From Rhodococcus sp. KBS0724 (GTDB lineage: Bacteria > Actinomycetota > Actinomycetes > Mycobacteriales > Mycobacteriaceae): 64,000 nucleotides of DNA. Of this stretch, positions 8,903 to 18,267 are shown piece by piece. The translations under genes were made by a program, and so were the position numbers. The number at the start of each line of letters is the position of its first letter. Position 1 is the first letter of the stretch. Location of the stretch: positions 2,824,001-2,888,000 of the forward strand of contig NZ_VCBX02000001.1 of assembly GCF_005938745.2 (NCBI RefSeq), given 5' to 3'. Under the pieces are notes generated by a model, which did not search any database, was not told where the DNA came from, and saw only the letters and a program-made list of their open reading frames with translations.

Positions 8903-10342
8903 CTACGTCGCAGGAGGCGTCGTAGTTGCGCAACCTTCCCCGTTACTTTCCTCGTCGCCTTTCTCGGCCGCTCCCAGGAGTTCGTCGAGTGCCAGGGCGA
9001 ATCCTTGCGCAAGTTCGTGCAATTGGGGTGCCAAGTCCGTACAACTGACGATTCCCACATCTACCTTGCCGTCGAGCGACATCACCGTCACATTGAGTCC
9101 GGCGCCGTGAAAGATAGGTCCCAGCGGGAACATTCCCGTTATGCGTGCACCCAGGAAGTACAGCGGAACCGGGGGACCGGGAACGTTCGACACGACAAGA
9201 TTCGACACAACAGGGTGGCGTTCCGCCAGCTTGAGTGAGGAGTAGACGCGCATTGCGGCGCCGAACACTGCGGGCGACGCAAATTGTGACCAGTCTTGAA
9301 GCATATTTGCGCCCAGCGCCTCGTTGTGGTTTTTCGAGGTCGCGTTGTATTCGCTGATCGCCAGCAAACGGGCTAGCGGGTCGGCGATCTGGGTGCCTAG
9401 TTGCGTGAACATGCCGGAGATCTGGTTTGTGCCTGCCCGGTCGGATTTCCCGTGAACAGACACGGGAACCATTGCGACCAACGAATCGGCGGGAAGTTCG
9501 CCCCGCTCGTCGAGGTAGTTACGCAACGCTCCGGCACACAGCGCAAGGACGACGTCGTTGACCTTGACGCCGTGCCGGTCCTTCACGGCTTTCACTTTGG
9601 CCAGGTCGAGCTGGGTGAAGGCAATATTGCGATGTCCGGTGATGGCGCCGTTGAATGACGTTCGAGGGGCAGTGAACGGCGCGGGCATCGCTGTGCCCTT
9701 GCGGGCGCGGGTCACCCATTTGGGCAGCATCGCTATGCCTCCGGGGACGAGGCGGGCCAGCCGTGCAGGCCGGGAAATCACTGCGAGGAGGCCTCCGACG
9801 GCGATATCGAGTGTGCCGGCGTCACCGGCGCTCTCGGCTGTGGTGTCTACCAACGCGGGCGATTCCGGTTCGAGACTGCACAGTTGAGCCAGGATGTTGG
9901 CACCGGTGATGCCGTCTGCGGCGCTGTGATGGATCTTCGACATGACGGCGATGGTGCCGTCGGCAAGTCCTTCGATGACCCACATCTCCCACAGTGGACG
10001 GGAGCGGTCCAGCGGTTGGCTCGCAATGTGTCCCGCAAGTTCTGCCAGTTCGTCGTGGCCACCCGGCGCCGGTACCGATGTGCGATGGCAGTGGCGTTCG
10101 ATGTCGAAGTCGTGGTCGTCCACCCAGACGGGGTAGTCGAGGTTCAGGCGTGAATCTTTCAGCTTGCGCCGGAAGGTCGGCATCGCTGCCATACGGGAGT
10201 CCAACTCGCCAAGAAGGGATCGATAGCGGTATCCGCCGGGGATCGTCGACGGGTCCAGTATGACCAGGCCGCAGACGTGGAGTAGCTGTGTCGACGTTTC
10301 CAGGTACAGGAAGGTGGCATCAAGTCCGCTGAGACGCTGCAT
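8903..10342 (-). CDS. Wax ester synthase / diacylglycerol O-acyltransferase
   Basis: WS/DGAT of 479 residues that transfers acyl groups from acyl-CoA to diacylglycerol or fatty alcohols to make storage lipid at the membrane or lipid body. The catalytic HHxxxDG motif reads HHSAADG at residues 138-144. The N-terminal LSGLDATFLYLET and the C-terminal SNVPGPPVPLYFLG blocks are typical of the family, and the length is normal. Rhodococci carry many paralogues, so no atf number is assigned. A KstR-type operator lies 11 bp upstream of the start codon, which suggests derepression on sterols. Confidence 0.92.
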   Translation of the reverse strand: MQRLSGLDATFLYLETSTQLLHVCGLVILDPSTIPGGYRYRSLLGELDSRMAAMPTFRRKLKDSRLNLDYPVWVDDHDFDIERHCHRTSVPAPGGHDELAELAGHIASQPLDRSRPLWEMWVIEGLADGTIAVMSKIHHSAADGITGANILAQLCSLEPESPALVDTTAESAGDAGTLDIAVGGLLAVISRPARLARLVPGGIAMLPKWVTRARKGTAMPAPFTAPRTSFNGAITGHRNIAFTQLDLAKVKAVKDRHGVKVNDVVLALCAGALRNYLDERGELPADSLVAMVPVSVHGKSDRAGTNQISGMFTQLGTQIADPLARLLAISEYNATSKNHNEALGANMLQDWSQFASPAVFGAAMRVYSSLKLAERHPVVSNLVVSNVPGPPVPLYFLGARITGMFPLGPIFHGAGLNVTVMSLDGKVDVGIVSCTDLAPQLHELAQGFALALDELLGAAEKGDEESNGEGCATTTPPAT

Positions 10343-10352
10343 CTGCCAATTT

Positions 10353-10366
10353 TAGAACGGGTTCTA
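10353..10366. promoter_or_regulatory. KstR-type operator upstream of WS/DGAT
   Basis: TAGAACGGGTTCTA matches the known KstR palindrome TNNAACNNGTTNNA at every fixed position and is symmetric in its 6-bp arms. KstR is the TetR repressor of cholesterol catabolism in mycobacteria and rhodococci. The site is just upstream of the WS/DGAT ATG, where binding should repress that gene and perhaps rnd. The motif match is seen; occupancy is inferred. Confidence 0.75.
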
Positions 10367-10404
10367 GTTGGATTTGGGTGGAATCATCAAACCCGCACCA
10401 GGGG

Positions 10405-10995
10405 TCAGTCGTTCTTTCGCGACAATTCCGTTACCCCGGCAGGTGGTAGGCCCGCGGCGTAGGCCAGTACCTCGCAGAAGGCCTCGACGTGATGTCCCAA
10501 TTCCGTGGACGTGGCAGTCCACGAGGCCCGGAGTTCGAGTTGATGTGCCCGCGGAGGCCCGGCGATGTCGCCGTAGCGGACCGACGTTGTTGCCGTGACC
10601 GTGCCGCCGAGCGCAACAAACGGAGCGCCGCCGGCTTCGAGGGCGTCCACCAGCCAACTCCACGCAACTTCGGGCAACAGTGGATCAGCAGCGAGCGATT
10701 CGTCGAGATCGGCTTGGATGTAGGCGACCAGACGCATGGTGCCGTTCCAGGCTTCGTCGCCGTCTGGGTCGAACAGCAGGATGAGCCGACCGAACGCGTC
10801 GCCTTCCGATTGTTCGGAAACAGTGTCCGATTCCGGATGGAGCACCTCGGCGCCGATCGCGTGGCTGTATGGGGCAAGTCGTTGTGGCGGGCGAATCGGA
10901 CCGACTTCGATCTCGGACCGGACCTGTGCTGAGCCCATTGCGGCGATTGCGGCACGAAATTCGGCCGGGTCAGCGGTGGATCCGGAAGTTGTCAC
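10405..10995 (-). CDS. DUF3000 family protein
   Basis: Conserved actinobacterial protein of 196 residues without a known function. The sequence matches the DUF3000 type: an N-terminal FRAAIAAMGSAQVRSEIEVGPIRPPQRLAPYSHA block, a central segment on decline in FDPDGDEAWNGTMRLVAYIQADLDESLA, and a C-terminal ELRASWTATSTELGHHVEAFCEVLAYAAGLPP. No catalytic motif, signal peptide or membrane segment is visible. It is divergent from hemE, a neighbourhood I recall as conserved in related genera, which hints at a link to haem synthesis but proves nothing. Confidence 0.8.
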   Translation of the reverse strand: MTTSGSTADPAEFRAAIAAMGSAQVRSEIEVGPIRPPQRLAPYSHAIGAEVLHPESDTVSEQSEGDAFGRLILLFDPDGDEAWNGTMRLVAYIQADLDESLAADPLLPEVAWSWLVDALEAGGAPFVALGGTVTATTSVRYGDIAGPPRAHQLELRASWTATSTELGHHVEAFCEVLAYAAGLPPAGVTELSRKND

Positions 10996-11074
10996 AGGTC
11001 AGGACGTTAGTCGGGGAAAAGGTCCCTGAGGTGGAGGCGCGCCGATCAACTGTGACGCGGCCCGCAGAGTTAAG

Positions 11075-11090
11075 TGTGAGCACCGTCACG
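11075..11090. promoter_or_regulatory. Crp/GlxR-type site in the DUF3000-hemE intergenic region
   Basis: TGTGA-GCACCG-TCACG fits the actinobacterial Crp consensus (C/T)GTGA-N6-TCAC(G/A) exactly. It overlaps a second inverted repeat, CGTCAC-GAAAT-GTGACG at 11084-11100. Both lie about 80-100 bp upstream of the hemE start. Control of haem synthesis by cAMP is plausible but inferred. Confidence 0.5.
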
Positions 11091-11176
11091 AAATGTGACG
11101 TGGACGTTTCTGCCCGCTGAACATGGCAGCATTGGGGGCGGTCGAATACACATGTTGGCGGAGAGCGCGAGGATTG

Positions 11177-12274
11177 ATGAGCGGGTTGGACAACTTGAAT
11201 TCAGGCACCATCGGGTCTGCGGAGTACAGCGCACGGCGCGTGCTTCCGGATGCGCCTTTGTTGGCGGCGGCCACCGGTCGGAAGCCGGTGCGGCGTCCGG
11301 TGTGGTTCATGAGGCAGGCCGGCCGCTCGCTTCCCGAGTATCGCGAAATCCGCGCCGGAATCGGAATGTTGGAATCCTGCTTCGATCCCGCGTTGGTCTG
11401 TGAGATCACGATGCAACCGGTCCGCCGCCACGACGTCGACGCCGCAATCCTCTTCTCGGACATCGTGGTGCCGTTGAAGGCGGCCGGCATCGACCTCGAC
11501 ATCGTTGCCGGTGTCGGTCCGGTGGTCGCCAATCCTGTTCGGTCTATCGACGACGTCGCGTCCCTGCCGCGGTTGGTGCCCGACGAGGTCGGTGCAATTG
11601 CGCAGGCTGTGCGTCTGCTCACCGCCGAGTTGGGTTCGGTGCCGCTGATCGGATTTGCCGGTGCGCCATTCACCTTGGCGTCGTACCTGGTCGAGGGTGG
11701 ACCGAGCCGCAACCACGAGAAGACCAAGGCGCTCATGCTGTCGGATCCCGCGACATGGCACCAGCTCCTCGGCAAGATCGCCGACATCACCATTTGTTTC
11801 CTGCAGGCGCAACTCCATGCGGGTGTCGACGCTGTTCAGCTGTTCGATTCCTGGGCTGGGGCACTCTCGCTCGCGCAGTACCGCGAGTTCGTACTTCCGC
11901 ACTCCGAGCGCGTGTTGGCCGAGGTGGCGAGCGCCGGCGTGCCGCGTATCCACTTCGGTGTGGGTACCGGTGAACTGCTCGGCGCCATGGGTGAAGCCGG
12001 AGCCGACGTCGTGGGCGTCGACTGGCGTATTCCGCTCGACGTCGCCGCGACGCGTGTCGGCCCGGGCAAGGCGCTGCAGGGCAACCTTGATCCGGCAGTG
12101 CTGTTCGCGGGTCCCGCGGCGGTTGACCGCGAGGTCAGGCGCATCGCGGCTGAAGGTGACCGCGCGATCGAGGCCGGCGCGATCGGGCACATCTTCAACC
12201 TCGGGCACGGTGTTCTTCCGGACACTGATCCGGCGGCAATCACGGCGGCGGTGGAGCTGGTGCATTCGCTGTGA
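11177..12274 (+). CDS. hemE: Uroporphyrinogen decarboxylase
   Basis: Enzyme of 365 residues that decarboxylates the four acetate side chains of uroporphyrinogen III to give coproporphyrinogen III. The substrate-binding [16 protein letters not shown] block, [14 protein letters not shown] with the catalytic Asp, [16 protein letters not shown], and the late [17 protein letters not shown] region are all present. The ATG at 11177 ([10 protein letters not shown]) follows GAGG and gives a normal length; an earlier in-frame codon adds 18 unconserved residues. The stop overlaps the next start by four bases, so it is coupled to cgoX. Confidence 0.95.
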   Translation: MSGLDNLNSGTIGSAEYSARRVLPDAPLLAAATGRKPVRRPVWFMRQAGRSLPEYREIRAGIGMLESCFDPALVCEITMQPVRRHDVDAAILFSDIVVPLKAAGIDLDIVAGVGPVVANPVRSIDDVASLPRLVPDEVGAIAQAVRLLTAELGSVPLIGFAGAPFTLASYLVEGGPSRNHEKTKALMLSDPATWHQLLGKIADITICFLQAQLHAGVDAVQLFDSWAGALSLAQYREFVLPHSERVLAEVASAGVPRIHFGVGTGELLGAMGEAGADVVGVDWRIPLDVAATRVGPGKALQGNLDPAVLFAGPAAVDREVRRIAAEGDRAIEAGAIGHIFNLGHGVLPDTDPAAITAAVELVHSL

Positions 12275-13632
12275 CAACAACTCGGCCGTCGGTAGCGGTG
12301 ATCGGGGGTGGAATCTCCGGTCTGGTCGCCGCCTACCGGCTTCGCCGAAGCCTCGGAGCTGACGCGGCGATCACGATCGTCGACCACAGCCCCAGACTGG
12401 GCGGCAAGTTGCGAACGGTTGATCTCGGCGCCGGGCCGATCGATGTCGGCGCCGAGGCCTTCATTGCGCGTCGGCCCGAGGTTCCGGCGCTTCTGGCCGA
12501 ACTCGGTCTCACCGACCAGATCGTGTATCCGGCCGGACGCACTCCGCTGATCTGGTCGCAGGACTCGTTGCATCGCCTCCCCACCGGCACGTTGATGGGC
12601 ATTCCGGCGAATGCCGACGCGGTCGAAGGTCTTGTCGACGACGCAACTCTGGCGCGGATCTCGGCCGAATCCGGGCGCCGAATCGACTGGACTCCCGGTT
12701 CGGATAGCAGTGTGGCCCAACTTGTTTCGGATCGTTACGGCGATCAGGTTGTGGCTCGTTCGGTCGATCCGCTGCTCGGGGGCGTGTACTCCGGGTTGGC
12801 GGAGAACATCGGAATACGGGCCGCGTTGCCGACCCTCGCGGCTGCATTGGATTCGGGGGCACAGAGTCTGTCTGAGGCCGTGACAGCGGCGCTCCCGACG
12901 CCGGCTCCCGGGCCGGTATTCGGTGCATTGAAGGACGGTTACGGAGTGCTCCTGGATGCACTTCGGCAGGCGGCCGCCGCACATGTGGTTCATGCGGAGG
13001 CCGGGGTCGTTCGCGCCGACGGGCGCCGGTGGTTCGTGGATCCGGTTGGCGCGGTCGACGCGATTGTTCTGGCAATTCCCGCGCCGAACGCCGCAGTGCT
13101 CCTGGCTGACGTCGCGCCTGAGGTCGCCCGGATTGCGGCTCGGATCGAGCTTGCGTCGTCGGCTGTCGTGGCGATGCGTCTGCCGGGCACTGTCGAGTTG
13201 CCGGAGAACTCCGGGATCCTCGTCGCGACGGACGCAGATCTGACGGCCAAGGCATTCACGCTGTCGAGTCGCAAGTGGACGCATCTCGCCGATCGGGGTG
13301 AGCATCTTGTGCGGGTGTCGTTCGGCCGCTTCGGCGCCGCGGACATCGTCGATCGCCCCGACGACGAGCTGATCGCACTCGCTCGCACCGATCTTGCAAT
13401 GGTGACGGGAATCACTGCGGATCCGGCGGCGTCCTGTGTCCAGCGCTGGCATGGGGGACTGCCGCAGTACGCACCAGGTCACGTCGAGAAAGTGGCCGAA
13501 ATCGAGCAGTCGCTGGCAGCGCTGGACGGTATCGAGGTGGCCGGTTCGTGGCTTCACGGCGTCGGTGTTCCGGCGTGTGTTGCCGCTGGCACGACGGCGG
13601 CGACACAAATTTTCGAACGGGTGGCACGATAG
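12271..13632 (+). CDS. hemY: Coproporphyrinogen III oxidase (HemY/HemG-type flavoenzyme)
   Basis: FAD enzyme of 453 residues of the HemY/CgoX family. In actinobacteria this family oxidises coproporphyrinogen III to coproporphyrin III, although older annotation calls it protoporphyrinogen oxidase. The dinucleotide fold [20 protein letters not shown] is at the N-terminus, and [21 protein letters not shown] and the C-terminal [17 protein letters not shown] are typical. The GTG start overlaps the hemE stop by four bases. The chdC gene begins four bases after the stop. Position between hemE and chdC supports the coproporphyrin-dependent route. Confidence 0.93.
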   Translation: MTTTRPSVAVIGGGISGLVAAYRLRRSLGADAAITIVDHSPRLGGKLRTVDLGAGPIDVGAEAFIARRPEVPALLAELGLTDQIVYPAGRTPLIWSQDSLHRLPTGTLMGIPANADAVEGLVDDATLARISAESGRRIDWTPGSDSSVAQLVSDRYGDQVVARSVDPLLGGVYSGLAENIGIRAALPTLAAALDSGAQSLSEAVTAALPTPAPGPVFGALKDGYGVLLDALRQAAAAHVVHAEAGVVRADGRRWFVDPVGAVDAIVLAIPAPNAAVLLADVAPEVARIAARIELASSAVVAMRLPGTVELPENSGILVATDADLTAKAFTLSSRKWTHLADRGEHLVRVSFGRFGAADIVDRPDDELIALARTDLAMVTGITADPAASCVQRWHGGLPQYAPGHVEKVAEIEQSLAALDGIEVAGSWLHGVGVPACVAAGTTAATQIFERVAR

Positions 13633-13636
13633 AGGT

Positions 13637-14332
13637 ATGGCACGCCTTGATTTCGACAAACTGAACTCTGAAATCCGATACCTCATGTTCTCCGTGTTCC
13701 AGGTGGAACCCGGTGTGCTGGGCGACGATCGGGAAGCTGCGGTCAAGGACGCCCGCTTGTTCTTCGAAGGTCTCGAAGACAAGGGCGTCGTGGTTCGCGG
13801 AATCTACGACATCGCCGGCATGCGCGCAGACGCAGACTTCATGATCTGGACCCATGCGGCCAGTATCGAGCAGCTGCAGGCCGCGTACTCGGACTTCCGT
13901 CGTACCACGACACTGGGCAAGATCAGCGCTCCGGTGTGGAGCAACTCCGCCGTGCACCGTCCGGCCGAATTCAACAAGAGCCACGTGCCGTCGTTCATCG
14001 CGGGCGAAGATCCGGGCGACTACATCTGCGTCTACCCGTTTGTGCGCTCGCTCGAGTGGTACCTGCTTCCGGATGAGGACCGTCGCAAGATGCTCGCCGA
14101 TCACGGTATGGCGGCACGCGGATACAAGGATGTTCGCGCCAACACGGTGCCGTCGTTTGCGCTCGGTGACTACGAGTGGATTCTGGCCTTCGAGGCACCG
14201 GAACTCATTCGTATCGTCGACCTCATGCGTGACCTGCGCGCCACCGAGGCTCGCTTGCACGTGCGCGAAGAGGTTCCGTTCTTCACCGGACCACGTGTCG
14301 GCATCGAGAAGCTGGTTCTTTCCCTTCCCTGA
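13637..14332 (+). CDS. chdC: Coproheme decarboxylase (HemQ, chlorite dismutase fold)
   Basis: Protein of 231 residues that converts iron-coproporphyrin III to haem b with hydrogen peroxide, the final step of the coproporphyrin-dependent pathway. [14 protein letters not shown] holds the catalytic Tyr (Y133), and [14 protein letters not shown] has the proximal haem His (H156). The Arg of true chlorite dismutases is not apparent, so a detoxifying role is unlikely. It is the third gene of the haem operon. The molybdoenzyme gene starts 15 bases downstream. Confidence 0.93.
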   Translation: MARLDFDKLNSEIRYLMFSVFQVEPGVLGDDREAAVKDARLFFEGLEDKGVVVRGIYDIAGMRADADFMIWTHAASIEQLQAAYSDFRRTTTLGKISAPVWSNSAVHRPAEFNKSHVPSFIAGEDPGDYICVYPFVRSLEWYLLPDEDRRKMLADHGMAARGYKDVRANTVPSFALGDYEWILAFEAPELIRIVDLMRDLRATEARLHVREEVPFFTGPRVGIEKLVLSLP

Positions 14333-14347
14333 TCGAAAGTAGCTGCT

Positions 14348-16657
14348 GTGGTCACCACGCCGAATCGGCGTCATCAGCACATGTCTCACTGGGGCATGTT
14401 CACTGCCGAATCGGTAGCCGGCGAAGTCACTGCGGTGCATCCGTACGAGGGAGATTCGAATCCTTCGCCGATGCTCGGCAACTTCGCCGGTTCGGTGCGC
14501 AGTCGCAGCAGAGTGGCCGGCCCGGCAGTGCGTCGCGGCTGGCTCGAGAACGGTCCTGGTCCCACGGACAAGCGGGGATCGGACGAGTTCGTCTCGGTCG
14601 ACTGGGACGAGCTGACAGAGCTGTTGGCCCGCGAATTGCGCCGGGTAGTCGACACTCACGGCAACAACGCCATCTTCGGTGGTTCGTACGGATGGGCCAG
14701 CGCCGGCCGATTTCACCACGCGCAGAGCCAGGTCCACCGATTCCTGAATCAACTCGGGGGCTACACCAAGTCGGTCCACAGCTACTCGCTCGGAGCAACG
14801 GGTGTGATCATGCCCCGGGTGGTCGGGACTCACAGCCAATTATTCGAACGGTCCACGTCGTGGGACGTCATTGCGCAACATTCGGATCTGTTGGTGTGCT
14901 TCGGTGGGGTGCCGATCAAGAACACGGGCGTCAATGCCGGTGGTACCAGTGATCATCCGACCCGCGGCGCGATCGACGCCTTTCGTCGGCGAGGCGGAAA
15001 GATCGTCGCGATCAGTCCGTTGCGCGACGACGTCGACGGTGAATGTGACTGGATAGCACCGATTCCCGGGACCGACGTAGCGATCATGCTGGCGCTGGCG
15101 TTTGTCCTCGCTTCCGAGGATCTGCACGACGCCGCGTTCTTGAACCACTACTGCGTCGGCTACGAACGGTTCGAGGATTACCTCCTCGGACGAAGTGACG
15201 GTATCGCGAAGGATCCGCACTGGGCTCAGGCGATTTCGGGAGTGTCCGCCGAGACGCTGGTCGACCTGGCCCGCCGGATGGCAACCGGTCGCACACTGGT
15301 TTCTGTCACGTGGTCACTCCAACGCATCAAACACGGTGAGCAAGCCCCGTGGATGGGTGTGACGCTCGCCGCGATGCTCGGTCAGATAGGTCTTCCCGGA
15401 GGAGGATTCGGGCACGGCTACGGCTCGATGAACGAGCCGGGAATGACCTCGATCCCATATCCACTGCCCACCCTCCCGCAAGGACGAAATCCGGTCACGG
15501 ACTTCATTCCGGTGGCCGCGGTCTCCGATCTTCTGCTCTCGCCCGGCGAAGGTTTCGACTACGACGGCAGACGCCTCACCTATCCCGACATTCGCCTGGT
15601 CTACTGGGCAGGCGGCAATCCGTTCCACCATCACCAGGACATTCCGAGGCTGCGGCGGGCGTTGGCACGTCCGGACACGATCGTCGTTCACGATCCGTAC
15701 TGGACGCCAATGGCCAAACACGCCGACATCGTGGTGCCCTCGACCACGTCATTCGAGCGCTCGGACCTCAGTTGTACGCGCAACGACGCGTTGCTGGTCG
15801 CGATGCACCAGGTCACCGAACCGTTTGCAGGTGCCCGCGACGACTACGAGACCTTCGCGGCGCTCGCCGACGCTCTCGGATTCGGCGACACGTTCACCGA
15901 GGGACGATCATCACAGCAGTGGATCGAGCACCTCTACGGTCAGTGGCGGCCGAGTGTTGACGCAGACGGTGGCAATACGCCGTCGTTCGCGGATTTCTGG
16001 GCTGACGGTCACTACCGCATGCACACGCGCGGCAACGAGGTGTTGTTCGGAGACTTCCGCGAGAATCCCGAGAAGTATCCGCTTGGCACACCCAGCGGGA
16101 AGATCGAGATTTTCTCCGAAACCATCGAATCGTTCGGCTACGACGACTGCGCCGGCCATCCGCGGTGGTACGAGCCGGACGAATGGCTGAAAGGTCCACG
16201 TGCGGAGGAGTATCCGCTGCATCTCATCGCCAATCAGCCCAAGACGCGACTGCACAGCCAACTCGATCACGGTGCCGTGAGCCAGGCGTCGAAAATTCAG
16301 GGGCGAGAACCCATTCGGATGCATCCACGTGCAGCGGCAGAGCGAGGCGTCGTCAGCGCGGACGTGGTGCGGGTGTTCAATGATCGCGGCGCGTGCCTGG
16401 CGGGTGTTGTCGTCGATGCCGACCTTCACCCCGGTGTTGTCCAACTCGCGACCGGTGCCTGGTACGACCCACTCGATCCGGCCGACCCGGACTCACTGTG
16501 TGTCCACGGAAATCCCAATGTTCTGACCCCGGACGTCGGTACGTCGCTGCTCTCACACGGATGCACCGGGCAGCATGTCTTGGTGCAGATCGAGAAGTTC
16601 GAAGGGGAGCTTCCCCCGGTTCGCGCATTCGATCCGCCGGTGCTGAATCCGCGCTGA
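14348..16657 (+). CDS. bisC: Molybdopterin oxidoreductase, BisC/TorA/DMSO reductase family
   Basis: Bis-MGD molybdoenzyme of 769 residues, probably reducing S- or N-oxides such as biotin or methionine sulfoxide. The conserved Trp is in SYGWASAGRFHHAQSQ (W116). The molybdenum-ligand Ser is in YSLGATGVIMPRVVG (S147); both positions coincide with those of DMSO reductase. There is no N-terminal Cys cluster for an iron-sulfur centre and no Tat signal, so it is cytoplasmic and of the BisC subtype. The GTG start at 14348 has a GAAAG site. It probably shares the haem operon transcript. The substrate is not certain, so the symbol is tentative. Confidence 0.85.
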   Translation: MVTTPNRRHQHMSHWGMFTAESVAGEVTAVHPYEGDSNPSPMLGNFAGSVRSRSRVAGPAVRRGWLENGPGPTDKRGSDEFVSVDWDELTELLARELRRVVDTHGNNAIFGGSYGWASAGRFHHAQSQVHRFLNQLGGYTKSVHSYSLGATGVIMPRVVGTHSQLFERSTSWDVIAQHSDLLVCFGGVPIKNTGVNAGGTSDHPTRGAIDAFRRRGGKIVAISPLRDDVDGECDWIAPIPGTDVAIMLALAFVLASEDLHDAAFLNHYCVGYERFEDYLLGRSDGIAKDPHWAQAISGVSAETLVDLARRMATGRTLVSVTWSLQRIKHGEQAPWMGVTLAAMLGQIGLPGGGFGHGYGSMNEPGMTSIPYPLPTLPQGRNPVTDFIPVAAVSDLLLSPGEGFDYDGRRLTYPDIRLVYWAGGNPFHHHQDIPRLRRALARPDTIVVHDPYWTPMAKHADIVVPSTTSFERSDLSCTRNDALLVAMHQVTEPFAGARDDYETFAALADALGFGDTFTEGRSSQQWIEHLYGQWRPSVDADGGNTPSFADFWADGHYRMHTRGNEVLFGDFRENPEKYPLGTPSGKIEIFSETIESFGYDDCAGHPRWYEPDEWLKGPRAEEYPLHLIANQPKTRLHSQLDHGAVSQASKIQGREPIRMHPRAAAERGVVSADVVRVFNDRGACLAGVVVDADLHPGVVQLATGAWYDPLDPADPDSLCVHGNPNVLTPDVGTSLLSHGCTGQHVLVQIEKFEGELPPVRAFDPPVLNPR

Positions 16658-16696
16658 CGGAACCGATCGAGGCCAGGCCGCGTCGAACTTGGTGAG

Positions 16697-16713
16697 CACC
16701 CGATAATCGGGTG
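16697..16713. promoter_or_regulatory. 17-bp palindrome with flanking direct repeat before the WXG100 cassette
   Basis: CACCCGAT-A-ATCGGGTG is perfectly symmetric around a single central base. It is bracketed by two copies of GGTGAGCAC at 16691-16699 and 16710-16718. A one-base centre makes a protein-binding site likelier than a terminator. It lies between bisC and the YbaB-like gene. Confidence 0.5.
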
Positions 16714-16740
16714 AGCACGTCGAGCGAGGTGGGGGCCATC

Positions 16741-17220
16741 GTGAGTACAGCGGAATGGAATTCGACGCGGGGGAGATCGGAAGTTCTTCGCGGGCAGATC
16801 GATTCGATGATGGAGGATCTGCGCGAGCGAACGCGGTTGCTTGCGCTCGCGCAGGAGAAGATCGCGTTGTCGACTGCGTCGGCTCGGTCGGCTGACGGAT
16901 TGGTGGAGGTTGTCGTCAATGCGTCCGGAGCCGTTGTCGGCGTCAAATTTTCATCCGACGCGTGCGCGAAGTCGACGCCGAAAAAACTTGGTAACTCGGT
17001 GCTGTCGGCGTCGACGGCAGCGTCCGAGGACATGCGCCGGCAGAACGCGGAGATATTGAAGCCGTTCACCAATGCGACGGCGTTGGATCTTCCGGATCTG
17101 ATACCGGGAGCGCCCAGCGTGCGTGGCCTCGCCGCAGTGCCAGGGGTACCCGACGACGTCAGGATCGACGATCGGCCGGATTGGGATCAGACCGTCCTGA
17201 GGAGCGCGGGCAATGTCTGA
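16741..17220 (+). CDS. YbaB/EbfC-like protein of a WXG100 cassette
   Basis: Protein of 159 residues with a YbaB/EbfC-like core: a helical N-terminus (VLRGQIDSMMEDLRERTRLLALAQEKIA), a beta segment (DGLVEVVVNASGAVVGVKF) and a second helix. In rhodococci and relatives, such proteins often precede WXG100 proteins and polymorphic toxins, where they may act as chaperones rather than nucleoid proteins. The start is GTG 16741, which follows a purine-rich GAGGTGGGGG; GTG 16711 has no site. It overlaps the next gene by 8 bases. Confidence 0.72.
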   Translation: MSTAEWNSTRGRSEVLRGQIDSMMEDLRERTRLLALAQEKIALSTASARSADGLVEVVVNASGAVVGVKFSSDACAKSTPKKLGNSVLSASTAASEDMRRQNAEILKPFTNATALDLPDLIPGAPSVRGLAAVPGVPDDVRIDDRPDWDQTVLRSAGNV

Positions 17221-17524
17221 ACTGTGGATCGATGTACATGTCGTGCGGGCATTGGCACCCCGATTTGTGCAACTCGCAGAGGATCTGGAGAGGTCGAGAG
17301 CGGATCTCGAACGGGAGATGACTGCCGAAGGTCCGAGTTGGGGAAGTGACGAGGCCGGCAGCACTTTTGCGGACGCGTATCTTCCGGGATCCGAGTCGGT
17401 GCTTGCTGGTATCTCGATGATGGCCGGCGTCATGCGGAACCTCACCGACGCGCTGTATCGGACTTCTGACAACTTCGAGGGCGTCGACGCAGAACTTGCC
17501 GACAATTTTTCCGGCGGTCTCTGA
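17213..17524 (+). CDS. WXG100-family protein (ESX-type small secreted protein)
   Basis: Helical hairpin protein of 103 residues. The turn carries GPSWGSDEAGSTFADAY, with W43-G44, a close variant of the WXG signature, between two amphipathic helices. It has no signal peptide, as expected for type VII secretion clients, which usually export as heterodimers. It overlaps its neighbours on both sides (8 bases and 1 base), so the three genes are translated together. No ESX core genes (EccC, EccD, MycP) are in this window, so a secretion machine must be elsewhere. Confidence 0.75.
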   Translation: MSELWIDVHVVRALAPRFVQLAEDLERSRADLEREMTAEGPSWGSDEAGSTFADAYLPGSESVLAGISMMAGVMRNLTDALYRTSDNFEGVDAELADNFSGGL

Positions 17525-18201
17525 TGGGAATCGAGATTCCGGGATACCTGCAGGCCGTTGCGAGTGTGGCAGTGGGTAGCGACTGGCCACAGGGCGACGA
17601 GACGTCGTTGTGGCGATTGGGTGACGCGTGGACCGATGTTGCAGACCAGCTGACCAGTGCATCCACGGGCGGTGATGTCACGGTCCGAGGAGTACTGACG
17701 GCAATCACCGGCGAGACGCATGATTCGCTTGACGGATTCTGGCAAGATTCCGGCGGCGTCGCGGACGTCTTCGATAGATTGATCGCTACCGCAACGGAAT
17801 TAGCGGAATCCTGTAATTCCACGGCAACGGACATCGAGTACACCAAACTTGCGATTATCGCGGCGTTGATCGCGTTGGCCATCGAGTTGGCGGCTATGGC
17901 AGCGGCTGCGATTCCCACTCTGGGTCTGAGTACCGTGGGCGCCGCGGCAGCGGAAGTCGCTACCGTCATTACGGTTCGAATGTTGCTGCGGCAATTACTG
18001 ATCGGAGTGCTCGAAGCCGCTGCGGTGGAAGCAGCGTCAGCCGTCTTCTCCGGCCTGGCCATTCAGCTGGGCCAGATGACAATGGACCATCGCGAGTCCG
18101 TGGACGTCGGGAAGGTCGTGACCGAGGCGCGCGAGGGGTTTGTCACGGGCGCGGCGGATGAACTGTCCACTTCCTCAGGCGCTCTGAACTGGAACTTCTG
18201 A
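17524..18201 (+). CDS. CpnT N-terminal-like (WXG100-related) protein without toxin domain
   Basis: Protein of 225 residues that resembles the N-terminal delivery domain of CpnT-like polymorphic toxins: WPQGDETSLWRLGDAWTDVADQL near residue 21, a helical stretch, then a long hydrophobic Ala-rich segment (LAIIAALIALAIELAAMAAAAI). Full-length relatives continue into a C-terminal toxin such as a NAD glycohydrolase. Here the protein stops after about 35 residues of polar tail (ALNWNF), and the next gene is on the opposite strand. It is either a naturally toxinless version or the stump left by toxin loss. No immunity gene follows. Confidence 0.65.
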   Translation: MGIEIPGYLQAVASVAVGSDWPQGDETSLWRLGDAWTDVADQLTSASTGGDVTVRGVLTAITGETHDSLDGFWQDSGGVADVFDRLIATATELAESCNSTATDIEYTKLAIIAALIALAIELAAMAAAAIPTLGLSTVGAAAAEVATVITVRMLLRQLLIGVLEAAAVEAASAVFSGLAIQLGQMTMDHRESVDVGKVVTEAREGFVTGAADELSTSSGALNWNF

Positions 18202-18267
18202 CGCCGTACCCGGGCCCGAGTGCACACAACGTTCACTCGTGCGGCTGAATCAGCGACGTTGACGGGA

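Noticed and set aside
11836-13782. Minus-strand open frame of 648 codons across hemE-hemY
   Set aside because: Antisense to two certain haem genes; composition is Arg/Ser/Pro-rich and no family is visible. It reflects GC-rich third positions.
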